From positions 1 to 64,000 of the forward strand of contig JBBQCW010000009.1 of the NCBI GenBank assembly GCA_038319025.1: 64,000 nt of DNA, given 5' to 3'. Positions 1-6,392 of the stretch are shown here, piece after piece (the first letter of the stretch is position 1; every line of letters starts with the position of its first letter). Source of the stretch: JBBQCW01 sp038319025. GTDB lineage: Bacteria; Actinomycetota; Thermoleophilia; Solirubrobacterales; Solirubrobacteraceae. The notes under the pieces were generated by a model. The model worked only from the letters and a program-made list of their open reading frames with translations. It searched no databases and was not told the origin of the DNA. Position numbers and translations under genes: made by a program.

Positions 1-2
1 TG

Positions 3-1178
3 CGCGAAGGCGCCGTACGGCACGTGACATTCGACCTCCCGATTGCTTTGCAGCGTGAAGAAATCGAGTTCCTGGCGTTCGGGCATCCCATCGTCGACGC
101 GCTCGTCGACCGCGTACGGTCAACGGAGTACGGAGGCCGGACGAGCGTGCGCCGCATTCTCACGGATGAGATCCCACGCGCCCGTGGGTGGCTCTTCATT
201 TACGAGCTGGAGCTTGGTGGGTTGTCGCCCCGCCGCCAGTTGCTCCCCGTCTTTGTCCACCTCGACGGCCGCGTGGACGCTGAGCTCGCTCAGTGGCTGC
301 TCGCCCGCTCGATGAGTCTTCGCCAAGAGTCGTTTCAAGATGAGCTCGCCATTCCCGACCATGACGAGCGGTTCGAAGGTGCTCTGCTCGCCGCGGAGAA
401 CGAGACGGTCACTACGCTGCTGGATCTTCAGGCCGATATGCAGGCGGTGAACCTTGAGCGGCTGGAAGAGGAGCGCCGCAAACGCGAACGGTTCTACAAC
501 TATCGATCGATCGCGGCAGAGGAGAAACGTGCCGCCAACCACCGGACCTACGACCGCCTCCTCAATTCACCGGAGCCCGACGACCGTCGAATCCTTCCCG
601 TCTGGCAGAAGAACCTCGAGCAGGCAGAGCACATGATCACGCTGATCGAGGAGGAGCGCGTCGAGCGCTTGAGTGAGCTCGACGGCCGCGAGCAGGTCAC
701 GGCGCAGCACCAGCTATTTGCGGCCTCGTACGTCTCCGTTGAGCCAGACCCGGCGCCTCTCTTCGCCCAGGCGGAGGCGGCGCTGACGCCATCGATGTTC
801 TCGACATTCAAGGGCCTGTGTAAGCCGGTGAGTGCCTTCAACCTGGCGAGCTTGCTCCCGACGATCGAGAAGCGTCGGCGCGACCTCGTGGCCATGGCGG
901 AAAAGCTGCCAGCAGTCGACATCCCACTGGCCGCCGCCATCGGCGAATCGCTCGAAGCGGCGCTCGCGGACTGTGATGTTTACGCCCCGTCTGAGCGAGA
1001 GCTGCTTCTTGGAGCGGTCCAGTACTTCTTGCTGCTGGACGACGAAGACCACGACCTCAAGGCCCCGGACGGGTTCGTCGACGATGCACGGGTCGCGGCG
1101 ATCGTCCTGGACGTCGTCGGCCGCCCAGAGCTGACCGTGAACCTCAAGGGCGCATACGAGAATGCGGTCGCGGGCTGA
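3..1178 (+). CDS. RapA/SNF2-type helicase, C-terminal part (cut by the window edge)
   Basis: The reading frame is open to base 3 with no stop, so the gene begins left of the window. The GTG at 24 is an internal codon. The visible 390 or so residues contain no helicase motifs. They resemble the C-terminal region of RapA/HepA-like SNF2 helicases: a motif reading EFLAFGHPIVDALVDRV near the start (compare EFLTWDHPMV in E. coli RapA), then a beta-rich stretch with LFIYELELGG, then a long charged helical segment (LERLEEERRKRERFYNY and following). Such proteins are ATP-driven translocases, and many relatives sit in restriction or phage-defence loci. The gene converges on the ATPase pair at 1284-3309. 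The family call rests on recognised C-terminal patterns; the catalytic part must be read from upstream sequence. Confidence 0.6.
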   Translation, partial: REGAVRHVTFDLPIALQREEIEFLAFGHPIVDALVDRVRSTEYGGRTSVRRILTDEIPRARGWLFIYELELGGLSPRRQLLPVFVHLDGRVDAELAQWLLARSMSLRQESFQDELAIPDHDERFEGALLAAENETVTTLLDLQADMQAVNLERLEEERRKRERFYNYRSIAAEEKRAANHRTYDRLLNSPEPDDRRILPVWQKNLEQAEHMITLIEEERVERLSELDGREQVTAQHQLFAASYVSVEPDPAPLFAQAEAALTPSMFSTFKGLCKPVSAFNLASLLPTIEKRRRDLVAMAEKLPAVDIPLAAAIGESLEAALADCDVYAPSERELLLGAVQYFLLLDDEDHDLKAPDGFVDDARVAAIVLDVVGRPELTVNLKGAYENAVAG

Positions 1179-1283
1179 TCCAGCCCAGGCAAAGCAAGCG
1201 ACGGGCGATCAAACCGGCCGTATTACAGGGTCCGGCGAGCTGTGCCTGGCGCAGCATTGCGGTCACGCACGGCATTGTTTTGC

Positions 1284-2402
1284 CTAAGGTGCGTCGCGGC
1301 GTCGTTCAATCCAGGGTGGCGCGTGCCCGCGAGCCCAGGCGGCGAGAAGTGGATCGCCGAGAGTCCAGCTGCGTGGCTGCGGCTGCCAAGCCATTCCAGC
1401 ACCGCGGAGCCGCCGGAGTGCGTCGCCAACGCTCTTCGAGTTGGCAGCGATGGCGTTTGGCTTGAGCCCGACGGCCATCGCAGCCACCACGGTCTGCGCG
1501 TGGGGATGAAGCCGACGCAGGAGATCCCATTCACGGATCGTTGCCGCCTCGCTGGCAGCGCGGACGACGGCCCACCCTGTCAGTGCCTGTTCGCGTGCGT
1601 CAGCGGCGGCGGGAGTGCTTTGTTCGATGATTTGCCAGGTCAACCACGGCACTCCCGCGGCGAGCTCAGCCGCGATTCTCAATAGCGGGGCCGGCGCGTC
1701 GGTCCAAGTACGAGCGATGGCAAGATCATCGACGTAGCGGGCCGGTGCGGGGCGACGGATGCGCAGTGCCCGGCCGGCTTGGTAGAGCGGGTGGCGGTCA
1801 TCGCTGAGCGCGGAGGCAGCGTCGCCGTCGGGGTGCTCGACGAGGATCAAGTCCAGGCGGTCATACCTTTGCCGCAGCGCGCGCAACCTACTCAGCAGCT
1901 CACGGGCACTGGGCGCCTGCATCCCTGCCAGCAGAAGGCCCGCGTGATCGATGATGAGTGACGCGGGACGATCGCCGGTCAACGCAAGGACAAGGCGCAT
2001 GGCTTCGTCCAGTCGCACGTCGGGACGGCCGGACCCAAAACGTAGACCGTCAAGGGGAATGCTCTCGCTGGCCAGGGTGCGCGACAGGCGCAGGCCGGCG
2101 GTGCTTGCCGGCGGTGCCGAACCGTGCCACCAGCCAGCCGCCTCCGGTGCCAGCGCCGTCACGGTGGCGTCAGCGATCGCCATCGCGAAGTCCAGTTCAT
2201 CGGCGCATCGACGAGCGTCAACGAGCACGCAGGGGCCCGATGCCTCCTCGACTGCGGACTGCAGCAGCGCGCTTGTTCCACTCCAGGGGTCTGTTGAGAT
2301 GACGGTCAGGCCCTGGCCGGAGTTCAGCAGGCCCAGTAACTCCTGGTACTCGGCCAGCCGACCGATCAACAGACGAGCCGGGGTGGTAGCGCGCTCAGGC
2401 AA
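1284..2402 (-). CDS. P-loop ATPase-like protein with a degenerate Walker A motif
   Basis: This protein of about 372 residues has the layout of archaeal-type or STAND-like ATPases: an IGRLAEYQELLGLL element as in the adjacent ATPase, a strand-loop-helix at the P-loop position, a long middle section and a C-terminal winged-helix-like region. The P-loop reads TDPWSGTSA (about residues 37-45) and lacks the invariant Lys. The Walker B position reads SLIIDHAG (about 148-155) without the usual acidic pair. It is probably a poor or inactive ATPase. I chose the TTG at 2402 because GGAG lies six bases upstream and the start overlaps the preceding gene's stop region by 8 bp. A TTG at 2435 would be longer but has a poorer ribosome site. 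Function unknown; it probably acts with its neighbour. Confidence 0.6.
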   Translation of the reverse strand: MPERATTPARLLIGRLAEYQELLGLLNSGQGLTVISTDPWSGTSALLQSAVEEASGPCVLVDARRCADELDFAMAIADATVTALAPEAAGWWHGSAPPASTAGLRLSRTLASESIPLDGLRFGSGRPDVRLDEAMRLVLALTGDRPASLIIDHAGLLLAGMQAPSARELLSRLRALRQRYDRLDLILVEHPDGDAASALSDDRHPLYQAGRALRIRRPAPARYVDDLAIARTWTDAPAPLLRIAAELAAGVPWLTWQIIEQSTPAAADAREQALTGWAVVRAASEAATIREWDLLRRLHPHAQTVVAAMAVGLKPNAIAANSKSVGDALRRLRGAGMAWQPQPRSWTLGDPLLAAWARGHAPPWIERRRDAP

Positions 2403-3309
2403 TGTCGTCTCCGACGTGGCGGCGCGCTTCGTCAATGCCCATCTGCACCTCGAACGTCCCGACCGACCCTCCTTGGTCCCCGCCTTGAAGCTTGCGTGCG
2501 CTCAGGGCCGTGTAGCGCGCGGCAGCCATCGTGTCGTACGGCCGACCGTCACCGAATTCGAGCAGCATTTGCAGCGCGTCCGGGTCGATTCTCTGCCCGG
2601 CTCGCAGGAAACGCTCGCGGAGCGGCTCGCGCCACGTCTCGTACGGGATGCGCCGATCGAGCTCGATCCGGTCGCACAGCTTGGCGAGGTGTGTTGGCGC
2701 GCCGAGCATCCCATCGAGTGTCCGTTCCTCGCTGCCGTCTATCAACACGATCACGTCGGGGCTGGAGGTATAGACATCGACGATGTCGATCAACAGCTCC
2801 TGACCGTCGGCATAGTCCACGGCGCGCTGCAGCTCGTCGAAGAACACCACCACGGGCTGGCCGCCTTCTCGCGCGAGTGCAGCTGGCAACGCCAGGATCT
2901 CACGGGCGGACATCCGCACCTCACCCCCGGTGAGCGCTCCGAGGTCGAGCGGGACGCCCGCATCGCCAAGGAGCTTCTCAATCAGAGGCCGCGCGGCGCG
3001 AGCTGCTCGCCGCCCCTTGGCGTGCAGCGATGGGCTACTGCAACGATCAATCATCAACTGCAACGCGGCGGTGGCGTCCGCCCGCTCGGGCATCTCGATC
3101 TCGACCACTGTCGCGCCGTCTAGGCGCAAGCGTTCGCAAACCGCCTCGCACACGGTGGTCTTGCCGATACGCCGCGGCCCGACCAGCATGGTGTGCAGAT
3201 GCTCGCGACAACGACGCTCGATCTCATCCAGTTCGCCCGCTCGCCCGATCACCAACTCCGGCGGCACCGGCCCGCCCACAGGAAACAGCTGTCCAATAGC
3301 TTCGCTCAT
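2395..3309 (-). CDS. AAA/archaeal-type P-loop ATPase
   Basis: This 304-residue protein carries an intact Walker A motif (GPRRIGKTT, residues 44-52) and Walker B motif (VVVFFDELQ, 153-161). They are preceded by VIGRAGELDEIERR, the typical entry to archaeal-ATPase (PF01637-like) and STAND nucleotide-binding domains. A helical and probably winged-helix C-terminus follows. I chose the ATG at 3309 because everything upstream in frame is low-complexity Arg-rich sequence. The downstream gene overlaps its stop region and looks like a catalytically dead relative, so the two probably form a complex in which this is the active subunit. It lies between a DUF91 nuclease and the ATPase-like gene on the same strand, in a candidate defence island. 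The substrate is not visible from sequence. Confidence 0.75.
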   Translation of the reverse strand: MSEAIGQLFPVGGPVPPELVIGRAGELDEIERRCREHLHTMLVGPRRIGKTTVCEAVCERLRLDGATVVEIEMPERADATAALQLMIDRCSSPSLHAKGRRAARAARPLIEKLLGDAGVPLDLGALTGGEVRMSAREILALPAALAREGGQPVVVFFDELQRAVDYADGQELLIDIVDVYTSSPDVIVLIDGSEERTLDGMLGAPTHLAKLCDRIELDRRIPYETWREPLRERFLRAGQRIDPDALQMLLEFGDGRPYDTMAAARYTALSARKLQGGDQGGSVGTFEVQMGIDEARRHVGDDIA

Positions 3310-3692
3310 ATGCGTGCGCAGCTTATCATGTTTAATACGCCTAGGTGATAGTCCATCGGCTCGGTGTACGCGCCGCCGCGACGGCCACCGATGCATCGAC
3401 GACAAGCACGGGGGCTTAGTAGCGGCTGCGAGAGCGATGCAGCGCGGCCCAAGTTCGGCGCCGGCGAGCCGTCGTCGCCGACCCAACACTCGTCAGGCAG
3501 CGCTGCTATCGGAGACAACTCGTCCTCGATCATCCGAACGTCCTGATCGGCGGTGAAGTAGCGCGAACCAACGCTCTGGTTCCGGAGACGCCCCGAACGG
3601 ATCGACCGACACACCGTCTCGGGGTTGCGCCCGACCTGCCGGCGCCTCTGGCAGGTCAGCGGTAACCCGTCGCTCGTCGACTCACCACGCAC
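3306..3692 (-). pseudogene. Orphan excisionase/MerR-like HTH antitoxin, possibly degraded
   Basis: The frame starts at GTG 3692, overlapping the end of the nuclease gene, and runs to 3306. Residues about 17-60 read like an HTH_17 (excisionase or toxin-linked antitoxin) domain: VGRNPETVCRSIRSGRL, then VGSRYFTADQDVRMIEDEL. A following LPDECWVGDDGSPAPN resembles the tail often seen after this domain in antitoxins. The first helix (LTCQRRRQ) and the C-terminal 40 residues do not look native, which suggests frameshifts at both ends. No toxin gene adjoins it. It could be a functional small regulator of the ATPase genes downstream, but a decayed antitoxin seems more likely. Confidence 0.4.
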
Positions 3693-4842
3693 CCGTTGCT
3701 TCAGCGAGCTGAGCGAGCGTCTGGCCCCCGGGGCTGGTCGTGAAGCTCGTGGCGACCGCAGTCGTGTACTCGTCGCCCTCGTACTCAGGAATCACGGACT
3801 TCCAGGCGTTGTAGGCGACGAGGGACGGAGCGAGGATCTGCTCAACAGCCTCGGCGTTCGCCCTCCAGGCGAGCTTGATCGTGCCGTTGTCGGGGGCGTG
3901 GACTCGAGCTTGAAACGCGACGTTCTCAGCGTCGTAGTACTGCTCGTACATCTTGAAGGGCACGAGAAACAGGGTCTGGCCGTGGGTGAGGTGACCAGCC
4001 TGCACGAGCAGCGGGAGGACCGCTGGTCGCCTGCTGATATTTGCGTTGCGCTGGCGATCCTCGTGCTGGCGGACGGTGAGGTCGAACTCGTCCTCGTCGG
4101 GGAGTGGGAGCAGGCGCTCGAAGGAGATGGAGTACGAGCCTTTGTGGCTTTCGAAGAGGCGGGCGCCAATCGCCTCGATCGGCATGCCATACACGCTGCT
4201 CAACCACTTGACGTTCTGCAGGACTCGCCGCGGGAAACCTGGGGCGATGAGCTTGATGCGCACGTGCTGACTGAACTGCCAGTCGTCGAAGTCTCCGCGT
4301 CCCAAGAACGCGATGATGCGCTCCTTGGCGTCCTCGAGCGTTTGCTTGGGGCCTGTTCCGCCAGCGGCCGCCCCACCATCGGGGACGAAAGCTCCCTCGG
4401 CCTGGTCGCCCCCTGGCTGTGAGACCTGCTCAGGGCCGCCGACCTCTTGCGCGGTGTCCACGCCAGGAACCGTCTGTGGTTGCCGATTGAGGTGGCGCTG
4501 CAAGGGGTGGGCGAGCTGCTCCGGCTGGCAGCGGGCGTACGCGCCCGCGTAGGCGAGCGCCTGCAGGTCCGTGACTCGAAACTCGTCATCGACCTTCAGT
4601 TCGATCAAGACCAACTCACCGGTTCCGTCCACGGCGAGGACGTCGAGGCGATCCTTGTCCTCTTCAAACTCAGCGAGCTGGCGGCCGAGGATCAACAAGG
4701 GCTCGCCGGCGAGATCGGGCTGAGCGACAATCCAGTCCTCGAGCTTGGACTCCGATACCCGACCCTGGAAGGCGACGGGCTTCAATGCTGTGGGCTCCGC
4801 CTCACCGGCGACTTGCAGCAGCCGTGTCTGAAATTGATGCAC
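3682..4842 (-). CDS. DUF91/NucS-like PD-(D/E)xK nuclease
   Basis: This 386-residue protein starts at GTG 4842. Its first 110 residues match the DUF91/NucS-type nuclease fold: SESKLEDWIVAQPDLAG, then ILGRQL, then a PD-(D/E)xK signature with RLDVLAVD (Asp67), LVLIELKVD (Glu81, Lys83) and a following helix TDLQALAYAGAY. After a low-complexity linker (about 130-165), residues 170-370 form a second domain with DFDDWQFSQHVRIKLIAPGF and VKWLSSVYGMPIEAIGARLF, a pattern I associate with DUF91-containing hypothetical proteins of defence loci. It is the first gene of a leftward run that continues into the ATPase pair. A DNA-cleaving effector role is inferred from fold and context. Confidence 0.65.
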   Translation of the reverse strand: MHQFQTRLLQVAGEAEPTALKPVAFQGRVSESKLEDWIVAQPDLAGEPLLILGRQLAEFEEDKDRLDVLAVDGTGELVLIELKVDDEFRVTDLQALAYAGAYARCQPEQLAHPLQRHLNRQPQTVPGVDTAQEVGGPEQVSQPGGDQAEGAFVPDGGAAAGGTGPKQTLEDAKERIIAFLGRGDFDDWQFSQHVRIKLIAPGFPRRVLQNVKWLSSVYGMPIEAIGARLFESHKGSYSISFERLLPLPDEDEFDLTVRQHEDRQRNANISRRPAVLPLLVQAGHLTHGQTLFLVPFKMYEQYYDAENVAFQARVHAPDNGTIKLAWRANAEAVEQILAPSLVAYNAWKSVIPEYEGDEYTTAVATSFTTSPGGQTLAQLAEATGAW

Positions 4843-5028
4843 CGGGGTTGTTGTACCCGACAGGGCGAGTGGATTCCAGACGCCCTCGCGAGAGAGCCGC
4901 CGGACGATCGACCCGCACGCGTACGTTCCGGTCCCCCGTCGTCTCTAATGCGAGTGCCCCAATTCGTTAGGGCCACGCAGTAGCCTCCTGCCGCGTTCAA
5001 GGTCCTCGCCGCCGCTACCGTTCAAGGC

Positions 5029-5265
5029 ATGCAAGCGCCCTCGCCGACGACCAAGGTCGAAATCGACGCCGAGCTCCTGCGCGCGCTCCGCGCTCGGCGC
5101 CCCGGCAAGGACGATCGGTCCCTGCTCGAAGAACTGGCGCGGGTTGAGCTCGGGATGTCCGCGCTGGCTGATGCTCAGCAGCGCAACGCCCACAGCGAGG
5201 ACGAGGCGAACGAGCTGGCCGAGCGCGCAGTGCGTGATGTTCGCGCTGAGCGCCGCGACCGCTGA
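5029..5265 (+). CDS. VapB-like orphan antitoxin, 78 aa
   Basis: The start resembles small VapB-type DNA-binding antitoxins (TTKVEIDAELLRALRAR). It continues into a helical, acidic C-terminus rich in Ala, Glu and Arg of the kind that wraps a toxin. No toxin-like gene follows; the next 350 bases hold only inverted repeats and a tRNA fragment. It is divergent from the nuclease gene, 186 bp away, and is the last gene inside the apparent island boundary. It may be an orphan repressor or what is left of a stabilisation module. The family assignment is by pattern only. Confidence 0.45.
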   Translation: MQAPSPTTKVEIDAELLRALRARRPGKDDRSLLEELARVELGMSALADAQQRNAHSEDEANELAERAVRDVRAERRDR

Positions 5266-5292
5266 CCTGCCTCGTTCTGGGCACCAAGCCGA

Positions 5293-5344
5293 GTTATGCA
5301 GGACTTGAGGACGACAGTGCGGCCCTTCAACAACTCTGCATAAC
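5293..5344. repeat. Inverted repeat GTTATGCAG/CTGCATAAC, 34-base spacer
   Basis: Two perfect 9-bp complementary arms, at 5293-5301 and 5336-5344, flank 34 bases without a coding frame. They lie just inside the island end, after the orphan antitoxin. The arms could be recombinase arm sites, a short relic of a mobile element or a weak terminator. The sequence alone does not choose between these. Confidence 0.4.
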
Positions 5345-5397
5345 CCGAGATGAGCGGAGGGGAGCTACACCGCGAGACCCGCCTGCCACGGCCCTGA

Positions 5398-5435
5398 GGG
5401 TTTAGGCCACGAGCCCCATCTCGTGGCCTAAACCC
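5398..5435. repeat. Perfect 16-bp stem-loop near the island end
   Basis: GGGTTTAGGCCACGAG (5398-5413) is followed by a 6-base loop and its exact reverse complement (5420-5435). There is no T-run after it on either strand, so it is not a textbook terminator, though it would be a very stable RNA hairpin. It sits about 95 bp inside the tRNA fragment that marks the island boundary. A smaller 7-bp palindrome with a one-base centre follows at 5481-5495. Roles in excision, replication or termination are all possible. Confidence 0.6.
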
Positions 5436-5529
5436 ACCTCAATAGCCCCGTATTCGGCGACATATTGCCCCCCCGTCTACGCAGGAAATTCCTGCAAATC
5501 ATCCACTTTTTGAGCACCCAAACATGGCC

Positions 5530-5571
5530 CTGAAAATCGTGGTGTCCCCGGTTCGAGTCCGGGACTCGCCA
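5530..5571 (+). repeat. tRNA-Phe 3' fragment, probable attachment site of an integrated island
   Basis: Forty-two bases align with the 3' part of a tRNA-Phe: anticodon loop CTGAAAA with GAA anticodon (5530-5536), anticodon-stem 3' strand TCGTG, variable loop GTGTC, T arm CCCGG-TTCGAGT-CCGGG (5547-5563), acceptor 3' strand ACTCGCC and discriminator A (5571). Bases upstream cannot pair with the anticodon stem, and no D arm or 5' acceptor strand exists, so this is not a working gene. CCA is not encoded. A duplicated tRNA 3' end is what tyrosine-recombinase elements leave opposite the intact tRNA. The orientation implies that the element lies to the left and the native chromosome resumes at about 5572. 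The whole stretch 5266-5617 has no gene; it holds this fragment and the inverted repeats. Confidence 0.75.
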
Positions 5572-5617
5572 TCTGTCTCTGTCGGTGCGAACCAGCGACG
5601 GCGAGTACGCTCAGGCC

Positions 5618-5935
5618 ATGGAGCCACTGAGTGCCGGAGACCTCGTCACGATCGCGACCGGGGGTGCACCCACCGGCGGGATCGTGATGGACGTCCCCAG
5701 CGACGCGAAGGTGATCGTGGCGATGATGGACCGCAAGCGCGGGCCTGTGCTGCGGACGGTCGATGCCGCCACGCTGACCGCCCGCGAGGATGCGGGCTCC
5801 GACGACCACGCGCTCACGCTGCTCATCCGCCGCACGCCCCGCCCCGCGGGGGCCACAACGCGTGGCGGCAGCAACGCCAGTTCCGGGCGGGCCGCCCACA
5901 CACGGGCCGCGATGCACCGCACCACCGGCAAGTAG
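5618..5935 (+). CDS. Small conserved-looking hypothetical protein, 105 aa
   Basis: I chose the ATG at 5618 over a GTG at 5585 because the shorter form starts directly with a structured region (LSAGDLVTIATGGAPTGGIV). The first 75 residues alternate strands typical of a small beta-barrel, and the last 30 are a basic, Ser/Thr/Arg-rich tail. I do not recognise the family. It is the first chromosomal gene after the tRNA scar and converges on the VOC gene. Confidence 0.5.
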   Translation: MEPLSAGDLVTIATGGAPTGGIVMDVPSDAKVIVAMMDRKRGPVLRTVDAATLTAREDAGSDDHALTLLIRRTPRPAGATTRGGSNASSGRAAHTRAAMHRTTGK

Positions 5936-5944
5936 CCGCTACTC

Positions 5945-6352
5945 TCACCCAGCCGGCGGGGCCTCGACCACGACCACGACGTTCCCGTCAGGGTCGCGCA
6001 GCATGAACATCAGCGGCGCGCCCGGCGTCTGCATGGGCGCCGGATCCACGTCGATGCCACCGACGGCACTCAGCCGCGCATGCTCGCCCAGGACGTCGGC
6101 CGTCTCAACGCCGATGCCACCCCCGCCGGGCGCATCAGCCATGGGCGGGTTGAGCGCCAGTCGAGCGGTCGAGCCGGGTGGTGCCACCTCCAGCCAGCGC
6201 ATCTCACCCGTCTCGCCAAAAGGCGTATCACTGCGCAGCTCAAAGCCGAGCTTCTCGGTGTAGAACGCCAGCGCGGCGTCCTGGTCGGCGACGGTGAACA
6301 TGACGACGCCGATGTTCGACATCGTGGTGGGGGCAGGCGTGAGATCGGTCAT
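5945..6352 (-). CDS. VOC (glyoxalase/bleomycin-resistance) superfamily protein
   Basis: This 135-residue protein has one VOC module pair: NIGVVMFTVADQDAALAFYTEKLGFEL at the start (two beta-alpha elements), EMRWLEVAPPGSTARLAL in the middle and PLMFMLRDPDGNVVVVVE at the end. The last is the classic second-half motif carrying a metal-ligand Glu. Members are glyoxalases, dioxygenases or resistance proteins; nothing here identifies a substrate. It is divergent from the large fusion gene starting at 6393, with about 40 bp between the starts. Confidence 0.8.
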   Translation of the reverse strand: MTDLTPAPTTMSNIGVVMFTVADQDAALAFYTEKLGFELRSDTPFGETGEMRWLEVAPPGSTARLALNPPMADAPGGGGIGVETADVLGEHARLSAVGGIDVDPAPMQTPGAPLMFMLRDPDGNVVVVVEAPPAG

Positions 6353-6392
6353 GGCGCAAGCTTATGCGGACGACCGATACGTTGACCACCGA

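Noticed and set aside
5530..5571. A functional tRNA-Phe gene
   Set aside because: The 5' half, D arm and acceptor partner are missing and the upstream bases do not pair with the anticodon stem.
5477..5917. Open frame on the - strand reading through the tRNA fragment
   Set aside because: Its C-terminal part, reading GLEPGTPRFSGP, is the well-known false translation of a tRNA 3' region; the rest is antisense to the small gene at 5618.
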